Source of the DNA: Ampullaceana balthica
Taxonomy: Eukaryota; Mollusca; Gastropoda; Lymnaeidae
Direction: 5' to 3'
Assembly (NCBI GenBank): GCA_944989445.1
Contig: CALYLW010000501.1
Coordinates: 1 to 64,000 of the forward strand
DNA length: 64,000 bases
Positions 43,901-53,459 of the stretch are shown piece by piece (the stretch's first letter is position 1; each line of letters starts with the position of its first letter). The position numbers and the translations under genes are program-made. A model generated the notes under the pieces. The model saw only the letters and a list, made by a program, of their open reading frames with translations. It was not told the DNA's origin and did not search any database.

Positions 43901-46900
43901 TGTCAGCGATAATCAAATTAGGAACAGTTGCTTCAGTTGTTTCTGGCTGTTGAGATTGTACTATTGCCCCAAAATCTTCTAATAACGGCATTTCAGAATC
44001 CTGCGATTTCTCAACTTTTCGTTTTTTTTCTTTCTTTTGAGCCTGTAAAAAAATGCTGATATCCATATTTGATAATCCTGCAGTTTCTACACGTATACTA
44101 TTTCACAGCAAAATTCAATTTTCTCGTGAGAACCTAAGTTTTTAATTTATTAAATACATCAAAATATGTTGTATTTTAGCTATTACAGTGCTAAAGTGTA
44201 GGTCTTATTAATTTCTAAGGCTTTTTTCGGCCCTTATGTTGTACATAACTTGAATTTAATTGAAAATTTAACCTGTATGGCATTGTCAGTTACATTTAAA
44301 AAACGTGTTTCCCCCACCCCCAATGGAAAAATTCCAAGTGACGCCCATGCCTGCAGCCATTAATATTCTGGAAAATGTCATACATATAGTAAACGTCAGA
44401 GTTCTGCTTTTTACTTCGTCTCTAAGGAAAGGCAACGTGAAATAAAAAAATCAATAAAAATATGATATTATAAGTTTCAATAATAAATATTCACCAAGGA
44501 ACAAATGTTACTTAACTTTTATAAATTAAATATTAGACAAAATATAATTTTATTGGCACATTTAATACTCACAGTCTACTTTTTCAAGGCCTTCTAGAAT
44601 GGAAAAAGGACTGAATATAAATGTTTTAATAAGGTAAGCGTCTTACAAAATTTAAAATTGAAATGAATATTGAAAAATAAATATTTAAAATTGAAATAAA
44701 TATTGAAAAATAAATATTTAAAATTGAAATAAATATTGAAAAAAATCTGCAAGTATCATTATTAAAATAATAAGGGGAAAAGTGCTAGAATTTGTGTAAA
44801 AAACAAACAAACAAAAAAAAAGAAAAAAAAACAAAAAAAAAGATGCTAAGCTCGTTCACTAGTAAATTCCCCTCCATCTCTTATCGTTAATTAAATGAAT
44901 CTCCCGTATCAAAACATTGCTCAAGCCAATGAATAGACAACTGAATGACAACGCCGCATAATTAAGTTTTAACATGGACCTCAACTTTTCAATGTAATAA
45001 TGTTAAAATGGTATTAAACGTGTGAATGCTATCTTATCTTATCTTATCTTATCTGGTTACAGACGCTCCTTCTATACAGAAGATTATTGCGTCCTACGCT
45101 TATCTATGGTTTGTGTTTAGTCCTGCATTTTTATTAGAGATTTAAATGTTGATAAAGTGTTTGTTTTCCTGGATTCTTCAGGCAACCCATTCCACGCCCG
45201 AATTCCGGACGGGAAGAAGGAAAACTTGTATGTGTTTGTTCTTGCATACGGAATAAGAAAGGTGTTTTTATCCTTATGTCTATCTGAGGGTTGTATTAAG
45301 TTATCTTTGTGTTGTATTTCTAAATTAGAATTAATTGCTTTATGTATGATTACTACTTTGCTCTTGGTTCTTCTATCCTCTAGTGTTTCAAGGTTTAATG
45401 ATTTAACTAATGGTGTTATTCTTGTCAGTTTCGAATATTCTCCAGTAATGAATATGGCAGCTCTTTTTTGAATTTGTTCTAGTTTATCAATGTTTTCTTT
45501 GGTGGATGGGTCCCATACAGAAGATGCATATTCTAGTACAGGTCTCACCAAAGTGAGGTAGCATTTTAGTTTTATATCTCTATTACATTTGTTAAAGTTC
45601 CTTTTTATAAAGCCTAAGGTTTTTTTTGATTTTTTAATAACTTCATTGACATGGGGATTCCATGATAGTTTCTCATTTATTAAGACTCCTAAGTATTTTG
45701 CATCTTTAGTTTGGGTCAGTTCTTTTCCATGAATGTAATATTTTGAATTTATTTGTTTCTTTTTCTTTGTTACTCTTATCAGTTGACACTTTTCTGGGTG
45801 GAAAGACATACTCCAGTTAGTTTCTCATTTTATCAATTCATCTAAGTCTTTTTGTAAAATTTTGCTATCTTGTTCTGATTTAATTATTCTATAGATTATA
45901 CAATCATCAGCAAATAACCTAACTTTTGTACCTGTTGAGGTGTTGTTGGGTAAATCATTTATATAAATTAAAAAGAGTAAGGGACCTAGCACAGTTCCTT
46001 GTGGAACTCCTGAGTTAACCTTTATTGGTGCAGATTTAGATCCATTAATTATTACAGTTTGCTCCCTGCCCAAAAGGAAGTCTTGGATCCAGTGATGTAA
46101 GGAACCTGAGATTCCAAAGTAGTTAAGTTTTTAAGTAAACTAAGGTGGTGAACTTTGTCAAATGCTTTTGAGAAGTCTAGTAATATTGTATCTATTTGAT
46201 CATTTTTGTCCAAGCCTTTTGATAGTTCATCTATTAAACCTATTAATTGTGTTTCACATGATCTGTTTTTTCTAAAGCCGTGTTGATGTGGGCATAGGGC
46301 ATTATATTTGTCAAGGTGGTTAACTATTCTACTATATATTATGTGTTCTAGTAATTTACAAGTGATACTAGTAAGTGATACAGGCCTGTAATTACCAGGG
46401 TCTGATTTATCCCCTTTCTTAAAGAGTGGAGTTACGTTAGCTAATTTCCAATCCTGGGGCACTTTACCCTGGTTTAGAGAGGCTTGAAAGAGAACTACAA
46501 GGATTGGCGACAGTTCATTGCTGATTTCTTTTAATAATCTTGCAGGCAAATCATCTGGGCCAGTAGCTTTGTTTATTTTTAAGTTTATTAGGAGTGAATG
46601 TATACCTATCTCATCTACAGTTATGTTACCTATTTCCTCCATTTTATTTAAATTTATTAAAACTTCCTTGTCGCCTGAGGCAGAAAAAGATTATGCAAAA
46701 TATGTGTTAAGGATATTAGCTTTAGTTTCATTATCATTATAGGTTTTATTATTTGAGCCTTTTAGTGTGGCTATTCCTGAAGGTTCCATTTTTTTAGATT
46801 TGATAAAGGACCATACGTTTTTATTGTTATCTTTGGTAATTACATTGTTTATATATTCATTTTGGAGGTTTCGACTAAGTTTTTGTGTCAAGTGTTTAAT

Positions 46901-49900
46901 CTTTAAGTATTTTTTGTGTATCCTATATGAATAGGTATCTTTATATTTCTTAAATAAGTTCTCTTTTAGTTTGCATAGCTTTTTCAATCTAGAATGGAAC
47001 CAGCATTTGTTAATTTTATTTGATGTTAGTTTTGTTGGAACATTCTCATCCATTATAGTTTTTAGATTTGTTTTTATATCTTTCCAAATTTCTTCTACTG
47101 GGCTATTTGTGTTAAATTTACTTAGGAAAGTTTGTTGGAAGTTAGCCGCTGATTGGTGTAGTTTTATTGAATTACATTTATTCCAAAGATAGATTATTCT
47201 TCTAGGTATCTTATTAATTTTAGTTATTATTGTATTGGTGACCCTAACAATATCATGGTCGGACAGTCCTGGAATTATTTTATAGTCTAACACTAGTCCT
47301 GGTCTATTTGTAAGGAATAAATCTAGTGTTTTATTTTTCCTTGTTGCTGTTTTTACTATCTGTTCTAGGTTTATGTTGTTTATAGTGTCTAGAAAGTGTT
47401 CATTAATTTCTTTGTTAGTTTGATGGTTATCAATTGTATAATTTTTCCAATTTATATCTGGAAGATTAAAGTCCCCCATAATCCATAGAAATGCATTTTT
47501 ATTATTCTCTTTTATGAAAGTTAATTGACTACAAAGATTGTTCATGTATTCTAGGTTTGTATTCGGAGGTCTATATATACTGCCTACAATAATGCTAATG
47601 ATACAGTAGTCAAACATAATATGTTAAGTACGGTAAGTTTCATAAGTAAAATTATAAATATGGTTTTGATATTGTATGCTTTAATTTGTTATTATTAAAT
47701 ATGTTAAAGAGATAAATAATAATAAATTTCGCGTGCATAAAATTGTATTTTTAAATCCTTTATATTAACTCGTGGTGTCTGCGGCCGACCGACCGACCTT
47801 GCTTGCTTGCTTGCTTGTCGCCAAAACTTTTGATCGATTTTTAACCCACTTGCTCGCAAGATAGCGAGCTGAAATTTTGCAGGCAGTTTCGTACCGATGA
47901 TAAAAACAATGTATCAAACTTTCAGATCGATCGCATGTACCGTAATTAAATTATTGATTTTTTAGATTATTTTATTTATTTCTATGTATCATGCTATTTT
48001 TCGAGATAGAGCGTCGCGGTGCGTATTATATTGAACAACCTTTCTGTCGCGCAATAAGGTGCGTATTTTATTGACAGCTCTTTTTATAAACATATTCCTG
48101 ATCGGTGCGCATTATATTAAACACGTTTTACGACACAACTGCAATTTTGTATTTCTGGATGGTCTGGCGCTGCGTATTATAATGAACATTCTTTTAATTA
48201 CTTCTCGTACATAAAGGATTTATAGTCAAAAACTTGGTTTTTTACGGGTTTTTCTTATTAATAGTACTGTATGAAGAAATATTTTGTGGACTTATTAGCT
48301 CCTAATAGGGTTAAGCGGAATCAATTTCCATGTTTAAAAGATAGATTTTAAAAGTTTTTAACAAGTTTCATTTTCACATATTGTTTATATTTTGTTCTTT
48401 TAGCGTCTATTTTTCAAGGCATAAAAAAGTAATAAAAAAAACTGTTTGGTTCATTTGTTTCATGCTCATATTATAATACGTATATGAATGATTAATAACC
48501 TCTTGAATATGGTTCATCTAAGACATTAGGACGCTTTCATACATTTTCTTGCTGATTCTTTATTTTTCTCTCTCTAATTTTTGCAATAGCTTGGTTCAAA
48601 TTTTAATTGGGAAAGTTGATTTTCATATATTCATAAATTTCATAAACAGTATTTCTAGTTTCAAGTAAAATTTTGAATAATGAAGAGTAAAATTTTGTTT
48701 AAAATTCATTGGTTCCCCAAATTTTACTATGAAATATAATCTTTGTGTCTGGTATAGTAAAACTGTCCCACTTTTATCTGATTACACGTGATTAACGTTG
48801 ACAGTGACACAGCGGTAATTTTGAAAAAAAAAGTTTTTGTAGCTTGTAATTGTGTCTCTCACATTGTGTCTTACAATTAATATAGTGGCCTTATGATTTG
48901 GTTGTTAAATTACGGTTTTAGAACTTCTCATCATTTTATGGAGAACCTAACATAAAGACAAGCAATGTTTTATATAAGCCCTAAATAACTACTGCATCAA
49001 AGCAGCCATTATGAAATAATGAATGCTAAGCCTTTTTTTCAGGGGAATTGTTAATCAAAGCATTCGAAAAAAAACAGCGAAGCAGCAAGTGAGTTACAAC
49101 GCTCAAATTTCCATTGTGTACACAAATTTAGCTTAATTTTGGATTTTATTATTTTAAAAAACTTTATTGGAAAATTCACACTCCCCCTATATGTATATGT
49201 ATAAGGATGATGATCATGGCTACTTCAAAGTTTTGTTCTAACTCACCTTTCTTAAAACAGTAAAGCTTCTCGTTATCTGAAATATCATTAAGAAAAGTTC
49301 ATTAAGATTTATTTAATACTTTCAAAGAAACGCTGCTCTTTGGTCTAAAGAAATCTATTTGCTTCTTCCGAAATTTTGTCTTTATACATTTTGTAAACTA
49401 GTTCCTTTGAAACAATGATTTTTTTTTATAAAAGGATAACAAGCTGCTTGTTTAATTAATATCGTGGTTTTCGGTTTTTCAGTTTCATTGAAGTAATTGT
49501 TTATTTTTAATGTAGAGTAAACAAAAAATTTTAATTAAAAAAAATAATAAAGCCAAAAATTGAATACTCTTCAAATATTAGATTAATTTACGTAGTGCTT
49601 TGTTTTTGTCAGTATTGACGCAGCCACAGGTAACACACCTCATTCGTTATGGACGCGTGTTTGGAGTTCAATTAAAAGTTAATTAAAAGACACCGACTTA
49701 CACATTAAAACACCAACTCCTATAAAGGTAATCCCCATAGTGACGGGTATCACAAGCAGTAAGTACAGGTGATCTTTAAAAAAAAACATACACATTTGTG
49801 ACGGTTCAAGATAATGTATTTTTAAAAAAAATAGCGAACAGTTTGGTCTCTGGACAAAATAATTACCGCCATTCTATGGCGGATTAAGGGGGGGGGCTGA

Positions 49901-52900
49901 ACGGGCTAAATCGAGGGACCCCCGATGATTTAGCAAAAGTATAATTTATAATAAAGGTTGAAAAATGTTTTGCATGAATCCCTAAAAATATCATAAATTA
50001 AATAAATTAATAAAATCGTATCTATTTATCTGATCGCTATTCGGACCCGGTAGCCTCAGTATCGAAAAACTTGATTTGATTGGCTCAATAAGAGAAAATA
50101 TTAATGAATATTATTGATATCTTTTAAATTTTGGTCAATCATCAGGATCTCGTGGTCTTGAAGCAACGTGTTGTCTTGTGGAGCAAGAGATAGCGGGACC
50201 GATTCCCGGCGGGGGCATATGTTATTTTTTAATTTGTCTTTTTTTAAAATTATCTTTTTACACTCAATTTTAGTTTCTTGGCAAACAGTTATTTCTTTGT
50301 GTTCGGTTTTTTTGATGAATCCGATCCCGGAGTACAGACACATTATGAATAAGGAACCAATGGACTATCTAATTACAAGTTACAGTCTTATATTAGCTGC
50401 TAGCAATCATTTAATTTAAAGGGACGCTAGCTGGAGAGGGCCCCAGTTTGAATTGCAGCCAGGGGCCCCGTGCAGTCTCAATCCGCCCTGCGCCATTGCA
50501 TAAATCAAAATATTTTGATAATTACCAAGTATGTATATTAGCAAGCATTCAAGATTTTTTATTTTTAATTAGATTGATTATTTTGGAATACTTTAATTGC
50601 TCTTATAGTGTTCATTGTTTCACAAATGTCCAGAAAATGTATTGTTAATTCTGTGATGGTAATAATGGATTTTATCGTTTACAAATATAATACACATCAA
50701 ATAATATTATAGAAACAAATGCGTATGTAACTTATAATATGATTAAAACATAAGTAAGAATCTATATATACATTTTAAAAGCATGTATTGTAAATTAGCA
50801 TATGAAGTATGTAAGAAACAAATGAATCATAGATACTGTCATTCAGCATATGATTTGTGTTACTGGGTATCATTCATTATCAGATACAATAATGTAGACA
50901 CAATATAAATTTTAAATCTTTTGAAAGTCGTCAATGATAATTGGTACATTTTATAATTTTGATAAATAAATAAAAGTTTAAAATATTTTAACTATGTCAC
51001 TTGTCGAGGAAATGTATATGTTTATTTTTAAACGTAAACGGATTACTAACATACTGACCTAAGATAAGAGGAACACTTACTTTCATATGGAGAGTAGCGG
51101 TGCACGATTATCTTGGTTGTTCTATCTAAAACAAATATATTGAAATACTAGGTGAAATTTAATAGCCCCTGAGTAATTCGTTTTAAATGAATCAATTTAT
51201 ATGTTCTCTGTAAAGTATAGGACAATTATGAATAATTAACTAAAAAAGAAAAAAAAACACATTTGACGTTATTTGTGGATTTAAAAAAAAATAATAGCGT
51301 TTTTGAGTTTCACAATTAACATACTGTTTATATTATCTCGTTAACCTTGGCCATTGGCGTATCTCTTTGGCATATATATATATATATGCAAACAATTTTC
51401 TCATAGTCTCAAACTCTTTTTCTATCTACTTTTCGTCTTTGTCTTTCATGTCTTTACCTGTTTCATTCTCTGACAATTGATATCATTACAAAAGTCACTC
51501 ACGTTTGGTGGTCACCGATGGTTGGGTTGGAAATCTCGTCGTAACTAAAACATATTTTAAAAATACATTTACACAATACTACATGGAGACGTTTACAATC
51601 CTCAAATGCACAACAGTGATAAATTTGAATTCCAATAATAGATTAGTTAATACTGCTACATTTAATTAATTTAATAAACCATAAAATAAACAGTATAGTA
51701 CTTGACTTGGAGCAGGAAATATTACCCATGAAAACGAGTTCGTGTGCCATTATATGTGTTTAACCAAATCGGCTTTAAATAAGTTTGGAATGTATGATTA
51801 TTTAAGTGAATAACTCATTTCAATTACTTTTGGTTGCATTCTAAGGCGCAGCTCTACATGTTCAGACAAAAAATGCATAAAAATACATTATTGCACCATT
51901 AAAAATGTTTCACAGTAATATAAAGTAAATAATGTAAAATAAAAACATTTTAAGCGTGCATAAGACTGACTGAATACAAGCTGAGTGGCGTGGTATCTAG
52001 CCCACGTGAACCACAATAAAAATGTTGATTATTGCTAAAAATTCCTCCGCTGACTTGGAGAGGAGATGGGTGCCGCCAAGTCTTACCAAGCCCCGAAGAA
52101 GTTCTAATGGAAACATTAGAAAACCCCCACGACCACGAGGTTATGGGACACACACACACACACACACACACACAGACTGACTTACAAAAAGCCGCAATAA
52201 CATTTCAATGTTTCATTAAGCGCTGATCACCACGACCCACCTGTACAGATGTGGTTGAAGGTATGATTGCACGCGTCAGTGACTTTGATGGTGATGTTGG
52301 AGTTGGAATGATCAATCAAGCATATCTTCGTCACGCACGTCACGTCCGTGTCGTTCAGGTGATGACACTCCCAGTCTGCGGTCAGTGAAATGTTTGGGTA
52401 GCGGTAGTGGAAGACGCACAGCTCGAACGTGTGCTTGCCCCCTGCATTCAGTCGGAGCACACACGGTGCGTGGCTGGATCTATCGGGCCCCGAGTCCACT
52501 TTGAACGTCTGATGCTTCATCTCAGTGACTAACGTACATGCAAATGAAAATAATTGTAACTCGGCGAAGTTTAAATTAGATGTAAATTTTATTTTAAAAA
52601 ATTTTAAAGAAATAATTAGAGTTCTAAAAATTCGATACGTGTTTAATTATTTTTTTTCGAAATGTGTATGGCCCTGGATTAAATCCGTGTATACTTTTCA
52701 GGGCTGTCCATCTAGGGCAGGGTTCGGGAAAATTTTTTGTCTGAGAGTCATAAACACCACATATTTTGAAAAGCAATTCTGTGAGAGCCATACATTATGT
52801 TTTAAAAACCAAATTTTTAAGTAAATGTGCGCATTTTGTGTATTTTCAACACTAAAAGTACAATAATTATGTCTCTGAATTCTTTTTAATAATATTTGTA

Positions 52901-53329
52901 TGCTATTTTTTTTATTCAATTAATATGTAGATCAAAGGACTCTGAATAACAGTTGTGTTTTTTAACAATCGAACATTGTCTGAGAGCCAGATGAAGCCAT
53001 CAATAGGGCCACATCTGGCTCACGAGCCATGGTTTCCCGACACCTGATCTAAGGTTTTAGGCACTGGAGGTTGGAGAACAGGACGCAATAAACATAAATG
53101 AGTCAGTCAACAGACCCTTTCGGAAAAATGTATGTCCCTGTGACTGATTGCCCTTGGTAGCAGCGAGGAGCCCTTGTGCAGTGGTCTTTTATTTATGAAA
53201 CCCAACAATACACGTCATAAATTTTAACAGTTAAAATGCGATGCCAGTTTACTCACTCTGGCAATTAATTTGTCCTCGAGACACATGGAAGCAATGGATG
53301 ACAAGCAGAAAGACCAGTAACACTATCAT
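37934..53329 (-). CDS. Gene C: one-domain Ig-like single-pass receptor with micro-exon tail
   Basis: Minus-strand exons, in transcript order: 53329-53257, 52528-52241, 51544-51503, 51125-51081, 49773-49702, 49276-49247, 44593-44573, 42228-42208, 41492-41451, 39713-39684, 39103-39077, 37986-37934. They sum to 744 nt, 247 residues and a stop with no internal stop; all introns are phase 1. Order: signal peptide, one cysteine-rich domain homologous to domain 2 of gene B, two Thr-rich stalk exons, one membrane helix, then a tail of micro-exons ending TVVMTEVN. The domain has three N-I-S, N-D-T or N-I-T sequons. Probably a plasma-membrane receptor; ligand unknown. Nearly every large intron contains a transposable element. 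A longer form of exon 41451-41492 is possible. Confidence 0.75.
38550..38987. mobile_element. TAGGGCTG-family MITE in gene C intron
   Basis: Same internal block as 20763-21155 (GCGATTCATTATTCCACGAA, GGTAATTCCATGGCTC) and ATTAATCG-rich ends; right end (reverse complement) TAGAGCTGCGACAATTTACG. The left boundary is degraded. Confidence 0.6.
39077..39103 (-). CDS. Gene C tail micro-exon (E-TESDVDGL)
   Basis: 27-nt phase 1-1 exon, acceptor GCATGCAG, donor GTAAGT. Acidic, with the x-VD element shared with tails A and D. Confidence 0.68.
39267..39640 (-). mobile_element. LINE 3'-end fragment
   Basis: The minus-strand frame encodes RTTDWGCKAEDRTTWRTVV and then ELVCNSCGKDCHSMIEMHSH, a typical LINE C-terminus with a terminal CxxC...HxxxC motif. 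The 3' end holds the perfect palindrome CGTCTCGCGAGACG near 39280. Lies in the intron between exons 39684-39713 and 39077-39103. Confidence 0.75.
39684..39713 (-). CDS. Gene C tail micro-exon (S/G-FSLAPSTTF)
   Basis: 30-nt phase 1-1 exon, acceptor AATCTACAG, donor GTAAGT. A nearer AG would put a stop in frame, so the longer exon is chosen. Confidence 0.65.
40512..41052. mobile_element. hAT-like MITE (CAGGGGCGGATTAAG ends) with 8-bp duplication
   Basis: Ends CAGGGGCGGATTAAG and, reversed, CTATGGCGGATTTAAGG. Flanked by the exact 8-bp duplication GCTTCAGT (40504-40511 and 41053-41060), typical of hAT elements. The interior has a tRNA-like stretch (GCCGGGAATCGATC region near 40795). Other copies: 49874-50489 (inverted) and about 62738-62880 (short). 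Confidence 0.82.
41451..41492 (-). CDS. Gene C tail micro-exon (G-FNSSEERLSKFER), possible longer form
   Basis: 42-nt phase 1-1 exon, acceptor TCCTTTAG, donor GTAAGT. An alternative acceptor at 41628 (ACAAAG) with the same donor gives a 177-nt exon, also a multiple of three and phase 1-1. It is fully open, adding CVSGIDNKCKSLLNDTKY and further residues. Which form is used cannot be decided from sequence. Confidence 0.6.
42208..42228 (-). CDS. Gene C tail micro-exon (C-KSHAGS)
   Basis: 21-nt phase 1-1 exon, acceptor TGCCACAG, donor GTAAGT. Confidence 0.62.
42690..43290 (-). pseudogene. hAT transposase catalytic region, broken
   Basis: Pieces read LVGQGYHGCSTMPVKEGGVQ, then ARLVHCSSHKLNLVMSDL and LLCETRWTHKYKSL, the conserved central blocks of hAT transposases. 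In-frame stops interrupt it, so it is inactive. Confidence 0.75.
43295..43505 (-). mobile_element. Insertion within the hAT transposase, probably a LINE 3' fragment
   Basis: Sequence encoding HLLTSCPALDIVGRLGM on the minus strand, with a (TCT)n-like edge at about 43295, interrupts the hAT reading frame after FNRLDDD. The H-L-L-T-x-C-P-A-L pattern is typical of LINE C-termini. Confidence 0.5.
43506..44066 (-). pseudogene. hAT transposase N-terminus (TTF-type zinc finger)
   Basis: Two frames (44066-43746 and 43819-43394) overlap around NFRYAWLSDFSQWLVYSQM. They encode YSFPKLDIGRYVWTNDLSN, the finger segment GAFCKYCVLFPLTGG and QWWILSRKHQNLVTQM. A frameshift near 43750-43820 and the downstream insertion disable it. 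Confidence 0.72.
44573..44593 (-). CDS. Gene C tail micro-exon (E-GLEKVD)
   Basis: 21-nt phase 1-1 exon, acceptor CATTCTAG, donor GTGAGT. It begins AA: after the membrane exon (ending T) it would make TAA, after exon 49247-49276 (ending G) it makes Glu. Confidence 0.62.
44650..44745. repeat. 32-bp tandem repeat, three units
   Basis: Units of TTTAAAATTGAAATAAATAT plus TGAAAAATAAAT. Confidence 0.85.
45117..46642 (-). pseudogene. LINE reverse transcriptase, broken
   Basis: Reads KATGPDDLPARLLKEIS, LFKKGDKSDPGNYRPVSL, HGFRKNRSCETQLIGLIDEL, LLDFSKAFDKV, NSGVPQGTVLGPLLFLIYIN, RLFADDCIIY (the FADD catalytic motif) and the thumb region with KYLGVLINEKLSW and SSVWDPSTKENIDKLEQIQK. A frameshift near 46080-46130 and a TGA at about 45826, where a Trp codon is expected, interrupt it. 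Confidence 0.9.
46643..47617 (-). pseudogene. LINE endonuclease C-terminal half and linker
   Basis: GSIYRPPNTN, IMGDFNLPDINW, KTLDLFLTNRPGL and PGLSDHDIVRV are the later blocks of an apurinic-type LINE endonuclease. The N-terminal blocks are missing. A TAA follows TYFA near 46690, after which the frame continues into the reverse transcriptase. Confidence 0.85.
47765..48205 (-). mobile_element. Unexpanded copy of the 10-kb repeat element
   Basis: Reverse-complement match to 10080-10930: TTAACTCGTGGTGTCTGCG at one end, GCGTATTATAATGAACATTC at the other, and one to two GCGTATTATATTGAACAACC units where the other copy has eleven. Confidence 0.7.
48210..49240. other. Gene C intron, nothing recognised
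   Basis: A+T-rich without supported exons or elements. Confidence 0.4.
49247..49276 (-). CDS. Gene C first tail exon (Y-NEKLYCFKK)
   Basis: 30-nt phase 1-1 exon, acceptor ATTTCAG, donor GTGAGT. Juxtamembrane, with a Cys and two Lys. The junction with the membrane exon (T+AT) is a Tyr codon. Confidence 0.68.
49702..49773 (-). CDS. Gene C transmembrane exon
   Basis: 72-nt phase 1-1 exon: HLYLLLVIPVTMGITFIG then VGVLM, a single hydrophobic helix. Acceptor TTTTAAAG, donor GTAAGT. Same position in gene order and nearly the same length as the gene B membrane exon (75 nt). Confidence 0.78.
49874..50489. mobile_element. hAT-like MITE, inverted copy of 40512-41052
   Basis: Starts CTATGGCGGATTAAGG and ends AATCCGCCCT. 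Flanks CCGCCATT and GCGCCATT form a 7/8 match. The interior includes an open tRNA-like stretch near 50150-50215 (GATTCCCGGCGGGG). Confidence 0.78.
51081..51125 (-). CDS. Gene C stalk exon 2
   Basis: 45-nt phase 1-1 exon, acceptor GTTTTAG, donor GTAAGT, peptide RTTKIIVHRYSPYE. Lies just before the membrane exon. Confidence 0.7.
51503..51544 (-). CDS. Gene C stalk exon 1 (Thr-rich)
   Basis: 42-nt phase 1-1 exon, acceptor GTTTTAG, donor GTGAGT, peptide TTRFPTQPSVTTK. The Thr and Pro content suggests an O-glycosylated stalk. Confidence 0.7.
52149..52173. repeat. (CA)n microsatellite
   Basis: About 12 CA units in the intron next to the gene C ectodomain exon. Confidence 0.95.
52241..52528 (-). 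CDS. Gene C ectodomain exon, Ig-like domain
   Basis: 288-nt phase 1-1 exon, acceptor TACGTTAG, donor GTGGGT. Contains CVLRLNAGGKHTFELCV (the paired-Cys span shared with gene B exon 4), PNISL, WECHHLNDTDVTCVTKICL, SNSNITIKV and DACNHTFNHIC: eight cysteines, an even number consistent with disulfides. No known family is recognised from sequence alone beyond an Ig-like length and cysteine layout. Confidence 0.78.
52718..53046. mobile_element. hAT MITE (CAGGGTTCGGGAAA ends), copy 1
   Basis: Ends CAGGGTTCGGGAAA and, reversed, CAGGTGTCGGGAAACC; flanks ATCTAGGG and ATCTAAGG form an 8-bp duplication with one mismatch. Homologous along its length to 58993-59351. In the intron after the gene C signal-peptide exon. 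Confidence 0.82.
53257..53329 (-). CDS. Gene C exon 1: signal peptide
   Basis: Encodes MIVLLVFLLVIHCFHVSRG then QINCQ and ends with A before GTGAGT (phase 1). A classical signal peptide with likely cleavage near SRG-Q. It joins directly to the ectodomain exon. Confidence 0.75.
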
Positions 53330-53439
53330 CCTTTCAGAGCATCCCGATTGGATCAGAATCATTAGAGTCATAGACTCTCGAGCTTACTCCCCAGGATGTG
53401 TGTCCAGTCATTTTTCAAAGAATATACCTGAATAGGTTC

Positions 53440-53452
53440 TGATTATAAAAAG
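53440..53452 (-). promoter_or_regulatory. TATA-like element upstream of gene C
   Basis: Coding strand reads CTTTTTATAATC about 115 nt before the ATG. Position fits a core promoter; unproven. Confidence 0.28.
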
Positions 53453-53459
53453 TATAAAC

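Larger units (their letters stand above)
42551..44351 (-). mobile_element. hAT transposon remnant with TTF-type zinc finger
   Basis: The right end reversed, CAGGCATGGGCGTCACTTGG, resembles the left end GGCCCATGGGCATAGGTATGG. Between them lies minus-strand hAT transposase sequence of the kind often annotated ZMYM1-like. No clear target duplication found. Located in the intron between exons 44573-44593 and 42208-42228. Confidence 0.75.
45029..47620 (-). mobile_element. 5'-truncated LINE (CR1/jockey-like)
   Basis: Minus-strand element with the C-terminal half of an endonuclease, a complete reverse transcriptase region and a 3' tail ending in (GATAA)n at 45029-45055. Broken by two in-frame stops and one frameshift; the 5' end is lost. 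It lies in the gene C intron between exons 49247-49276 and 44573-44593, in the same orientation as the gene. The last about 65 bp are shared with the SINE family and with the insertion at 15686. Confidence 0.88.

Noticed and set aside
45157..47192. Plus-strand frames over the LINE
   Set aside because: Antisense shadows of the reverse transcriptase and endonuclease.
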